A model generated the notes under the pieces. It ran no database searches and was not told where the DNA came from. It saw only the letters and a list, made by a program, of their open reading frames with translations. Made by a program: the position numbers and the translations under genes. Below are positions 49,011 to 56,717 of a stretch of DNA of 64,000 bases, in pieces. The DNA is from DASPMP01 sp035758925 (GTDB taxonomy: Bacteria > Gemmatimonadota > Gemmatimonadetes > Gemmatimonadales > Gemmatimonadaceae): the NCBI GenBank assembly GCA_035758925.1, contig DASTVV010000225.1, forward strand, positions 1 through 64,000. The letters run 5' to 3'. Each line of letters opens with the position of its first letter. Positions within the stretch are counted from its first letter, which is position 1.

Positions 49011-49866
49011 GCGCGCAATATGGGCAGGCAAACTCCTCGTCGTCTATCTCACGGTCACCGGGGCGCTGCTGCTGTTGGGCCACGCGCGCGTCGCAGCCTT
49101 CGACATCGCGGTCCACTTCGCCGTTCTGACGTTCATTGCCGCAACGGTCGCGGTCACGGCCTTGCCGGCGACGTTACGGCTCTGGGCGCCGCTCCTCGTG
49201 CTTCTCTTTCTGTACGCGGAGATACCGCGGCTGATCCAGGCCGCCGGACACACCGGGCAATACGACGACGCGGTGATGGGCTGGGAGCTCGCCGTCTTTC
49301 ACGCGCAACCCGCGTTGCGGTGGGCGGCCGTGTGGCCATCGCGCGCATTGAGCGAGCTGTTGCACGCCAGCTACCTCAGCTACTACGTCATCATCGTGGC
49401 CGTCCCGCTGGCGCTGTACCTCACCGGACGACGAGCCGAGTTCGATGAAGCGATGTTCGTCTTGATGCTCACGTTCGTGGTCTGCTTTACGGGGTACGTG
49501 GTGTTTCCGGTGTCGGGCCCACGATATCTCTGGCCGTCGCCCGCCGGAACGACCGCCGGCCCGTTCCGCGCGACCGCGATCTGGCTTCTCGAGGCGCGCT
49601 CATCTCGCGGAACCGCCTTCCCGTCGTCCCACGTGGCCGTCTCGGTCACACAGTCGATCCTCGCCGTTCGCTACTTCGGAGCGCGGGGCCTGCCGATCCT
49701 CATCGCGACCATCGGCCTCGCACTCGGCGCGATCTACGGCGGGTTTCACTACGCGATCGATGTGGTCGCCGGTCTGGTCGTAGGTATGGCAGTCTGCACG
49801 GTTGGGTTGCGGATGACCGCGATGCTGCGCGCGCGCCCTCAGGCAAACGCCAACGCGCCGACGTAA
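49009..49866 (+). CDS. PAP2-family membrane enzyme, inositol-phosphoceramide-synthase-like
   Basis: Polytopic protein of 285 residues. It has six or more hydrophobic segments and the PAP2 catalytic motifs GPRYLW, FPSSHVAVS and GGFHYAIDVVAG. The earlier block GQYDDAVMGWELAVFHAQPA resembles the conserved start of the AUR1-like PAP2_3 branch, which transfers head groups to ceramide or hydrolyses lipid phosphates. Its position amid sphingolipid genes fits a head-group enzyme, but simple lipid phosphatase activity is possible. It converges on the PPTase gene with a 28-base overlap. Confidence 0.78.
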   Translation: MRAIWAGKLLVVYLTVTGALLLLGHARVAAFDIAVHFAVLTFIAATVAVTALPATLRLWAPLLVLLFLYAEIPRLIQAAGHTGQYDDAVMGWELAVFHAQPALRWAAVWPSRALSELLHASYLSYYVIIVAVPLALYLTGRRAEFDEAMFVLMLTFVVCFTGYVVFPVSGPRYLWPSPAGTTAGPFRATAIWLLEARSSRGTAFPSSHVAVSVTQSILAVRYFGARGLPILIATIGLALGAIYGGFHYAIDVVAGLVVGMAVCTVGLRMTAMLRARPQANANAPT

Positions 49867-50516
49867 CTCTGGTCTTCGGGACGTCCGGGCAGCGTCTCGA
49901 GCAGGTAGTCGAGCGACATGGCGTCGACCGTGTGCAGGGGAGCGCGTGCGGCACCCGAGATGCCCACTCCCAGGGCCTTGAGGCGCGCCTCCTTGAGGCT
50001 CCAGAGGCGGAGAAACGTGTCCGACGCGCCGGCGCCGCGCTCGGTGTGCGCCGCCATTTCCCGCCGCTCGCTTTCGGTCAACCAACGGTCCACGAGCTTC
50101 TCCACGCGAAAGACGTCACGCCGCCGCTCGACGTCGACGCCCACTGGTCGCGTGCCGCACAGCGCCAGCAGAATCAGCTCGCCCGAATGGCTGACGTTGA
50201 AGTGCACGTGGTCACCGCCCAAGATCACCGGTTTGCCCGTCTCCGTGCGACTCACGCGCACGTTCCGGGGTGTCTCGCCCAGGTGTGCACCGAGGACGAT
50301 TCGCACGAGCGAGCGGGTCAGGACGTACCGTTCTGCGGCGCTGGGGCTTCGGTAGGTCTGCAGCCGACTCAACTCCTCGTCAGAGAGAAACTCGCGGCTG
50401 AAGCGCTCCACATCGCGCGCGTGATCCCCCACCCACGCAAACCAGACGTCGGCCCAGTCTCCGCCTCCCGGAATGCTTACCTGACCAAGGCGCGCGCCCA
50501 CGTCGCTCGTGCGCAA
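49839..50516 (-). CDS. Sfp-type 4'-phosphopantetheinyl transferase
   Basis: Transfers phosphopantetheine from CoA to a carrier-protein serine. The 225 residues contain the Sfp motifs: GKPVILGGDHVHFNVSHSGE, VGVDVERRRD (metal-binding Asp/Glu) and WSLKEARLKALGVG. It is downstream of the fusion enzyme, whose internal ACP needs exactly this modification. The start is a TTG at 50516; an in-frame stop lies about 25 bases upstream. Confidence 0.92.
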   Translation of the reverse strand: MRTSDVGARLGQVSIPGGGDWADVWFAWVGDHARDVERFSREFLSDEELSRLQTYRSPSAAERYVLTRSLVRIVLGAHLGETPRNVRVSRTETGKPVILGGDHVHFNVSHSGELILLALCGTRPVGVDVERRRDVFRVEKLVDRWLTESERREMAAHTERGAGASDTFLRLWSLKEARLKALGVGISGAARAPLHTVDAMSLDYLLETLPGRPEDQSYVGALAFA

Positions 50517-50585
50517 GGGATTTCGTCCGTCAGCGCACCACGTCGGGGTCCCGGACTTCCCAGCGCTCGCCGTCTTGCGCGCGGC

Positions 50586-53500
50586 TCATACACGGGCCTC
50601 GAGCAGCGACGCAATGGCATCCATGGCGCGACGGATTTGATCCTCGGAGTGCATCGAGGACAGGAAGAAGCGCAGGCGCGCGCCCGACTCGCTCACGGCA
50701 GGCGCCACCATCGGCTGCACGTTGATCCCGCGATGCAGGAGCTGCTGGGACAACCGCACCGCCTGGACGGAGTCGCCGGTGATCACGGGAACGATCCCCG
50801 TGCCGGCACACGACGAACCCGTGTTCAAGCCGTTACCTCGGGCGAGCTCGAGGAACAGGCGCGCATTCTGGTGGAGCCGGCGAACGCGCTCGGGTTCGCG
50901 CCGGAGGATACGCAGGGCTTCCAGGGCAGCGGCGACATTGGCGGGCGCCATGCCGACGCTGAAGACAAACCCGGGCGCCGTGTACTTCAGATACTCGACG
51001 ATCTCGCGGCGTGCGCCTATGTACCCACCGACGCTCGCCAGCGATTTGGACAAGGTGCCCATCCAGAGATCCACGGCGCGCGGAGACACGCCGGCGTGTT
51101 CCGCGAGCCCGCGGCCCGTCGCGCCCAGAACACCGATGGAATGCGCCTCGTCCACCATCAACCAGGCCTCGTGCCGTTTCTTGACGTCGACGAAGTGCTC
51201 GAGATCCGGCACGTCGCCGTCGGCGCTGTACACCCCTTCAATGACGATCAGCGCCCTGCGGTACCGGTGCCGCACTTCGGTCAGCAGGCGGTCTGCGGCG
51301 CGCGCGTCGTTATGCGGGAACGCCAGACGATGCGCTCCCGAGAACGACGCCCCCTGCATCGCGCTGTTATGCAGCAGCTCGTCGCAGAGTACGACGTCGC
51401 CCGGTCCCACCAGGTGCGAAATGGTCGAGACGTTGGTCGTCACGCCACCGATGTAGAGAATGCAATCTTCGACGCCGATGAATCCGGCCAGCTCCTGCTC
51501 GAGCTCCTGGTGAATCGGCCGCTCACCCGAGGTGACGCGGCTGGCGGACACCGACGTGCCGTAGCGATGCACCGCTTCGACCACCGCGGCGTTCACCCGT
51601 GAATCGCCCGACAAGCCGAGGTAGTTGTAGCTCGCGAAGTTGATCAGATCGCGGCCGTCTACGCGTACCGTGCTGCCAACCGTCGCCTCGTGGACGCGGA
51701 AGTATGGATTCTCCAGGCCGTTGCGCTCCAGCTCCTCCATGCGTGCCTGCAGGAGGCGGTATTCCGGAAACTCGGACGCGGGGAGCGGTGAAACCAACCG
51801 ATCCTCGCGGCGCGGGACGGTCGGACCTTCTCCGCCGGTGCGCGCCAGCGGCGCCAGCGGCGCCTGTCCGCCCGCGTCGAGCGCGCGCGACAACGACCGA
51901 ATCGACCGCTCGCGCCACAGGAGCGACACGTCTACGCGGTGGCCCAGGACCTGTTCGAGCTCGGTGACCAGCCGAACGGCGGCGACGGAATCGAGCCCAT
52001 ATTCCCGCACCGACGCCGTGGGATCCACGGTGGCCATGTCGATCTGCAGCTCGTCGGCCACCCAACGCCGCAGCCAGGCCTCGAGGGGCGCGCTGTGCTC
52101 GCCGTTTTCCCGAAATGCGAGCGACACGTCGTCGATGGTCTCGTCCGATCTCGCGATGGTGTCGAGGTGGCCGTCGAGCAACATCGCGCGAGTGGCTCTG
52201 CGCTGCACCTTGCCGCTCGACGTACGTGGAATCCCATTCTGCCGCACCAGCACGATGACGTCGGGCAGGATGCCTTCCCGCTCGGCGAGCGCCCGTCGCA
52301 CCGCCGAGAACACCGTCTCGTGTTCGCTCTCGCGATGATGCCGTGTCACTTCGAGCGCGATGGCTAGCCGCTCTCTTCCCTCGCCATTCAGCGCAAACGC
52401 GGCGGCGTGGCCGGGGCGCAAACTGGGATGGCTGCGTTCCGCGGCGATCTCGAGGTCCTGCGGGTAGTAGTTCCGGCCGCCGAGGATGATGAGATCCTTG
52501 AGTCTCCCCGTGACGAACAGTTGTCCGTCGTCGATGAACCCGAGGTCGCCTGTCCGCAGGTAGGCACCGTCGTCTTCACCAGCCACGGTGGCACCAAAGC
52601 TCTGCGCGCTTTCCAGTCCGTTATTCCAGTAGCTGCCAGCCACGCTTTCGCCGCGGACCCAGATCTCTCCCACGCGCCGCTCGTCGCACGCCGAGCGCGT
52701 GTCCGGATCCACGATGCGCACAACCTGCCGACCGGCCGGTGCGCCGGACGAGATGAGCCGCAGCCGATCTCCGACCGTCGCCGGCGCAACGCGTTTCTCT
52801 TCCAGCGCCGTGCGCGAGACGTCCAGCGTGTACGGTCCGTGCCCCCACGGTCCGCCCGACACGAACAGCGTCGCTTCGGCGAGGCCGTAGCAGGGGAAGA
52901 ACGCTTCCCGACGAAACCCCGCATCGGCGAACGCGCGCGCGAAGCGCTCGATCGTTTCCGCGCGAATCGGCTCGGCCCCGTCGAACACCGTGTGCCAGGC
53001 CGAGAGGTCCAGGCTGCGAATCTCCTCTGGCTTGATCCGCTCGACGCACAGATCGAATGCAAAGTTCGGTGCCGCGCTGGTGGTCGCGCGGTACCTGGAC
53101 ATCGCCTCGAGCCACGCCAGGGGCCGCTGCAGGAATGTCGCGGATGACATGAGCACCGCACCGCGACCGACGTAGCACGGCTGAAGAATGCCACCAATGA
53201 GTCCCATGTCGTGGAACGGTGGCAGCCAGAAGACGCCGACGTCGTCCGAAGCGTGCGTGACGTTGAACGCCGATCGGATCAGCGAGAGGTTGTGGAGCAG
53301 ATTGCGGTGCGTCAGCACTACGCCCTTGGGCGCAGCTGTGGACCCCGAGGTGTATTGCAGCATCGCGATGTCCGGGCCGCGCGCTCCGACGTCGCGCCAC
53401 GCCGACGCCGCATCCTGCGCGTCGCGATCTACCGCGATCCAGTGAAGCGCCGCGAGACGCTCGTCGCCGCCGCGCCAGTGATCCAGCTTGGCCAGCAGCG

Positions 53501-53915
53501 GCGACGTCGTGAGTGCCACGACGGGCTCGCAATCCGCAACGATTCCCGGAATGCGCGGATCGGGCCGACGCGGGTTGGGCGGATATGCCGGGACAGCGAT
53601 CACGCCCGCGAACAGACAGCCGAAGTACGCCGCGACGTAATCCAGTCCGGGTGGCACCAGCAGCAGCGCGCGATCGCCACGCTTCGCGCGCTCCGAGATC
53701 AGCGCGGCCAGCGCCCGCGCGCGTCCGTGCAGCTCGCGATAGGAGATCCGCAGCTCCACCTTGCCGTCCCCGGGCAGGAATCGATACACCACGCGCTCGG
53801 GGCTCGCTTCCGCGCGGAACGTGAGCAGATCGACCAGGGACTCGCACCCCGCCGCGCGCGCATCATCCGCGGCGCGCTGATCGAGGGGCGTGGCTTGTGA
53901 CGGCGTTGCGGCCAT
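50586..53915 (-). CDS. Fused fatty-acyl-AMP ligase / acyl carrier protein / serine palmitoyltransferase-like enzyme
   Basis: One 1109-residue polypeptide with three domains. Residues about 20-600 are a fatty-acyl-AMP ligase: QYTSGSTAAPKGVVLTH near 190, CYGLAEATL, TGDLGFIDDG, GRLKDLIILGGRNYYPQDLE and SGKVQRR. Residues about 615-690 are an acyl carrier protein with the carrier serine in YGLDSVAAV at Ser643. Residues about 740-1109 are a PLP-dependent alpha-oxoamine synthase: FASYNYLGLSGD, VDEAHSIGVLGATGRG and the PLP lysine in GTLSKSLASVGGY at Lys957. The DEAHS and SKSxxxVGG forms are those of serine palmitoyltransferase rather than biotin or glycine C-acetyl enzymes. Proposed reaction: activate a fatty acid, load it on the ACP, condense with serine to 3-ketosphinganine. 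Starts 21 bases after the CerR-like gene. Confidence 0.93.
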   Translation of the reverse strand: MAATPSQATPLDQRAADDARAAGCESLVDLLTFRAEASPERVVYRFLPGDGKVELRISYRELHGRARALAALISERAKRGDRALLLVPPGLDYVAAYFGCLFAGVIAVPAYPPNPRRPDPRIPGIVADCEPVVALTTSPLLAKLDHWRGGDERLAALHWIAVDRDAQDAASAWRDVGARGPDIAMLQYTSGSTAAPKGVVLTHRNLLHNLSLIRSAFNVTHASDDVGVFWLPPFHDMGLIGGILQPCYVGRGAVLMSSATFLQRPLAWLEAMSRYRATTSAAPNFAFDLCVERIKPEEIRSLDLSAWHTVFDGAEPIRAETIERFARAFADAGFRREAFFPCYGLAEATLFVSGGPWGHGPYTLDVSRTALEEKRVAPATVGDRLRLISSGAPAGRQVVRIVDPDTRSACDERRVGEIWVRGESVAGSYWNNGLESAQSFGATVAGEDDGAYLRTGDLGFIDDGQLFVTGRLKDLIILGGRNYYPQDLEIAAERSHPSLRPGHAAAFALNGEGRERLAIALEVTRHHRESEHETVFSAVRRALAEREGILPDVIVLVRQNGIPRTSSGKVQRRATRAMLLDGHLDTIARSDETIDDVSLAFRENGEHSAPLEAWLRRWVADELQIDMATVDPTASVREYGLDSVAAVRLVTELEQVLGHRVDVSLLWRERSIRSLSRALDAGGQAPLAPLARTGGEGPTVPRREDRLVSPLPASEFPEYRLLQARMEELERNGLENPYFRVHEATVGSTVRVDGRDLINFASYNYLGLSGDSRVNAAVVEAVHRYGTSVSASRVTSGERPIHQELEQELAGFIGVEDCILYIGGVTTNVSTISHLVGPGDVVLCDELLHNSAMQGASFSGAHRLAFPHNDARAADRLLTEVRHRYRRALIVIEGVYSADGDVPDLEHFVDVKKRHEAWLMVDEAHSIGVLGATGRGLAEHAGVSPRAVDLWMGTLSKSLASVGGYIGARREIVEYLKYTAPGFVFSVGMAPANVAAALEALRILRREPERVRRLHQNARLFLELARGNGLNTGSSCAGTGIVPVITGDSVQAVRLSQQLLHRGINVQPMVAPAVSESGARLRFFLSSMHSEDQIRRAMDAIASLLEARV

Positions 53916-53936
53916 TACGATTAGTTCAGGGCCGGT

Positions 53937-54932
53937 TCATGCGGTGCGATGCGCGCGGCGCATCCATCCGCTTTGGAGATACCAAAGGTACGTGTCACGA
54001 ACCGCCACTGGGAGTGAACGGGACTCGGTAAATCCAAGCTCGGTGCGCGCGCGGTCCCCGGAGCACACCCAATACGGATACCGAGCCAGCGCGGCCTTGC
54101 TGCGGTTGGCGAGGGTGACGCGCCGCGTCAGCCTGCCGATCCACTCGCCGGCAACGGAGGCGGCCTGCACCGCCGGACCGAACACGTTCAGGTGTCGCAC
54201 CGGGACGCCGGCAGCCTCAGCGATGTGGTCGCCGAACGTGCGCCATTGAATGGGTGCGGTGGACGACAGAAAATAGATTCGGCCCGCCTTCCCTTCTCGG
54301 GACGCCGCCAGGATACCCTCCACGACGTCCTCGACGAACAGCAGCGAGAGCCAGTGATCGGCCGTGCCGGGATAGACCACGAGGCCGCGTCCCGCGAGGC
54401 GAAACAGGGTGAGGAAATCCTGATCGCCGGGTCCGAACACCGCGCAGGGGCGCACGATGGTGGCGGACAGCCGATCCCCGTAGCTCGCGACGACCCGCTC
54501 TGCTTCGAGCTTGCTCAGCCCGTATGCCTCGACGGGATGCGGTGCGTCAATCTCGGTCGTGGGTGCCTCACGAGCGGTGGCGGGCCCGGCGGCCGCTTGC
54601 GACGAGACGAAAACGAAGCGGCACGCTGTCCGCCGCGCCACGAGCGCCTCGAGCAGGGAGACGGCTGGGACGACGTTGGCCGCATGAAACTCACCCCAGC
54701 CGTGGGCCTTGGTCGCGGCGGCAAGGTGAAAGACGACGTCGACACCATCGAGGGCCCCGCACTGCCGGACTGTGTCGGCGTCGTCGAATCGCACTACATG
54801 TCGCTCGGATCCCGTTTCGACTTCCCCCGACGTCGCTCGAACCAGGCACCGTACCGTGGCGCCATCCGCCACGAGGCGGCGCACCAGATGCCGGCCGATG
54901 AAGCCGGTGCCGCCGGTGACGGCCGCGATCAT
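53937..54932 (-). CDS. NAD(P)-dependent epimerase/reductase, candidate CerR
   Basis: Extended short-chain dehydrogenase of 331 residues. Cofactor motif VTGGTGFIGRHLV at the N-terminus, FHLAAATKAHG, FVSSQAAAG and the catalytic YGLSK near residue 157. Caulobacter CerR, which reduces the 3-keto group in ceramide synthesis, belongs to this epimerase/dehydratase-like group. Adjacency to the SPT fusion supports that role here, though a sugar-nucleotide or sterol-type substrate cannot be excluded. Its ATG overlaps the hflX stop by 4 bases, so the sphingolipid genes may be read through from hflX. Confidence 0.83.
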   Translation of the reverse strand: MIAAVTGGTGFIGRHLVRRLVADGATVRCLVRATSGEVETGSERHVVRFDDADTVRQCGALDGVDVVFHLAAATKAHGWGEFHAANVVPAVSLLEALVARRTACRFVFVSSQAAAGPATAREAPTTEIDAPHPVEAYGLSKLEAERVVASYGDRLSATIVRPCAVFGPGDQDFLTLFRLAGRGLVVYPGTADHWLSLLFVEDVVEGILAASREGKAGRIYFLSSTAPIQWRTFGDHIAEAAGVPVRHLNVFGPAVQAASVAGEWIGRLTRRVTLANRSKAALARYPYWVCSGDRARTELGFTESRSLPVAVRDTYLWYLQSGWMRRAHRTA

Positions 54933-56242
54933 GACGCGGTCGCGCGTTCTCTCTCTACAATCGCTCCGGCACGACGCAGTCGAACAGCCAGCCGCTCTCC
55001 GACACGAGCGCGCAACACGAGCCGCTCACCCACGGCGCGTTGATCGATCACCTCACCGTACTGGTGGATCTCGGCCAGCAGCTTTCCGTCCGACGACGAC
55101 AGGTGGATCTCCGCGAGCGGCCGGAGCGCCCGGACCGACGCGAGCAACGCGCGCTTCAACGGCTCCATCCCGTGTTCCGCGACGGTGGAGACAAAGACGG
55201 CTTCCTGCCCTTCCGATGCGATCCGCTCCTGCATGGACAGGAGTGAGGGCTCGGGCAACAGGTCGATCTTGTTGAAGACCAGGAGCACCGGGCGCTCGTC
55301 CAGCTCGAGCTCGCGCAACACGCCGTCGACCACCTCTCGCTGTTCCGCCCACGAGCCGTGACTCGCGTCGATCACGTGGAGCAGGAGGTCGGCCTCACGA
55401 GCCTCCTCGAGCGTGGCCCGGAACGACGCCACCAGGTGGTGCGGAAGCTTCCGAATGAATCCGACGGTGTCGGTGACCAGTGCCTTGGCGTTCTCGCCCA
55501 GCGGGACTTCGCGCGTCAGCGGGTCGAGCGTGGCGAACAGGCGGTCTTCGACGAAGATCTCGTCCGCACCGGCGAGGGCGCGCAGAATGGAGGACTTGCC
55601 GGCATTCGTGTACCCCACCAGCGACGCCTTGAATTCCTCGCGTCGGCCACTGCGCTGCACCGCGCGGCCCTTCTGCAGCTCACGCAGCCGCTCGCGCAGC
55701 ACCTTGATGCGGTGGCTGATCAGTCGGCGGTCCGTTTCCAGCTGCGTTTCGCCAGGACCTCGAACGCCGATGCCGCCGCGAAACTTCTCCAGGTGGGTCC
55801 ACATGCGCGTCAGTCTCGGCAGCATGTACTCCAGTTGCGCGAGCTCCACCTGCATCCGCGATTCCGCGGTGCGCGCGCGCGTCGCGAAGATGTCGAGGAT
55901 GAGCTCCGCTCGATCCACGACTCGCTGGCCGATGGCATCCTCGATGTTCTTGGACTGTGTCGGCGACAGCTCGTCGTCGAAGATCACCAGCGTCGCTTCG
56001 GTTTCCGAGACCTTTCGCCGCAGCTCCTCGATCTTCCCCGCCCCGAGATACGTGGCCGGGTTAGGCCGATCGAGCTGCTGGGTGACCTCGCCGACGATGA
56101 CGGCACCAGCAGTATCGGTGAGACGTTCCAGCTCCTCGAGATGCTCGCGCAGGGTCGCGCGTGCGCGTGCGCGCTTGAGCGGCGCCCCGACAAGGAGCGC
56201 GCGCTCGACCGGCTGCTGGATGCGGATCAGTTCCCGTGCTAT
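54929..56242 (-). CDS. hflX: GTPase HflX with no standard start codon
   Basis: Ribosome-splitting GTPase. The conventional ORF starts at a GTG at 55987 and gives 352 residues, missing the front of the N-terminal domain. The same frame is open upstream and encodes clear HflX sequence: RALLVGAPLK, EELERLTDTAGAVIVGEVTQ and PNPATYLGAGKIEEL. No ATG, GTG or TTG occurs there. The best start is an ATA at 56240-56242, five bases after GGGGGGAGG, giving about 437 residues (E. coli 426). A CTG four codons later is possible, or a sequence error. G motifs are LVGYTNAGKSS, DTVGFIRKLP and FNKIDLL. Confidence 0.9.
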   Translation of the reverse strand: MARELIRIQQPVERALLVGAPLKRARARATLREHLEELERLTDTAGAVIVGEVTQQLDRPNPATYLGAGKIEELRRKVSETEATLVIFDDELSPTQSKNIEDAIGQRVVDRAELILDIFATRARTAESRMQVELAQLEYMLPRLTRMWTHLEKFRGGIGVRGPGETQLETDRRLISHRIKVLRERLRELQKGRAVQRSGRREEFKASLVGYTNAGKSSILRALAGADEIFVEDRLFATLDPLTREVPLGENAKALVTDTVGFIRKLPHHLVASFRATLEEAREADLLLHVIDASHGSWAEQREVVDGVLRELELDERPVLLVFNKIDLLPEPSLLSMQERIASEGQEAVFVSTVAEHGMEPLKRALLASVRALRPLAEIHLSSSDGKLLAEIHQYGEVIDQRAVGERLVLRARVGERLAVRLRRAGAIVERERATAS

Positions 56243-56258
56243 GACAGCCTCCCCCCGA

Positions 56259-56717
56259 CTACCGCGCCATGGTGTTGAACTGCCCGGTGGTCGAATACGG
56301 CACCGTGAAATTGCCGACCACCGATCCGACCGTCACGTCCCCGGCAACCTTGTAGTTGACGGACCCCGTCCGAAGCAGCTGGGTGGCCGCCGTCCCAAGG
56401 CCGGAGTACGTGAACGATACCGGAATCTTCACGATGGTCGAGTCGCTCGCCTGTACGGTAGTGCGCGTGTCCAGCGCGCCGCTGGCCAATCCCACGGTGT
56501 CTCCCACGAAGACGCGGTAAGTCATTCGCGTCGCATCGAGACGATAGTTGTTGGGATTGTACACGGCGAGGGCCACTTCGAGCTGGCCGCCGGTGGTTCC
56601 CAGTCCGAGGACGCGCACATCGCGCAGGTTTACCGTTGGTTCTCTGAACGCCTGTCGCCCAAGCGCGGCACATGCGGCGAGGCCCAGGGTCAGTGCTGCA
56701 AAGGTCAGCTTCCTCAT
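56259..56717 (-). CDS. LEA14-like (WHy-domain) lipoprotein
   Basis: A 152-residue secreted protein. The signal peptide ends in the lipobox LAAC (residues 12-15, MRKLTFAALTLGLAAC), so it should be lipid-anchored. The rest resembles the beta-rich LEA14/WHy domain: VNLRDVRVLGLGTTGGQLEV and VYNPNNYRLDATRMTYRVFV, read in parts. Function is unknown; related proteins are found in the cell envelope and in stress responses. The ATG at 56717 overlaps the rarA stop by 4 bases. Confidence 0.82.
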   Translation of the reverse strand: MRKLTFAALTLGLAACAALGRQAFREPTVNLRDVRVLGLGTTGGQLEVALAVYNPNNYRLDATRMTYRVFVGDTVGLASGALDTRTTVQASDSTIVKIPVSFTYSGLGTAATQLLRTGSVNYKVAGDVTVGSVVGNFTVPYSTTGQFNTMAR

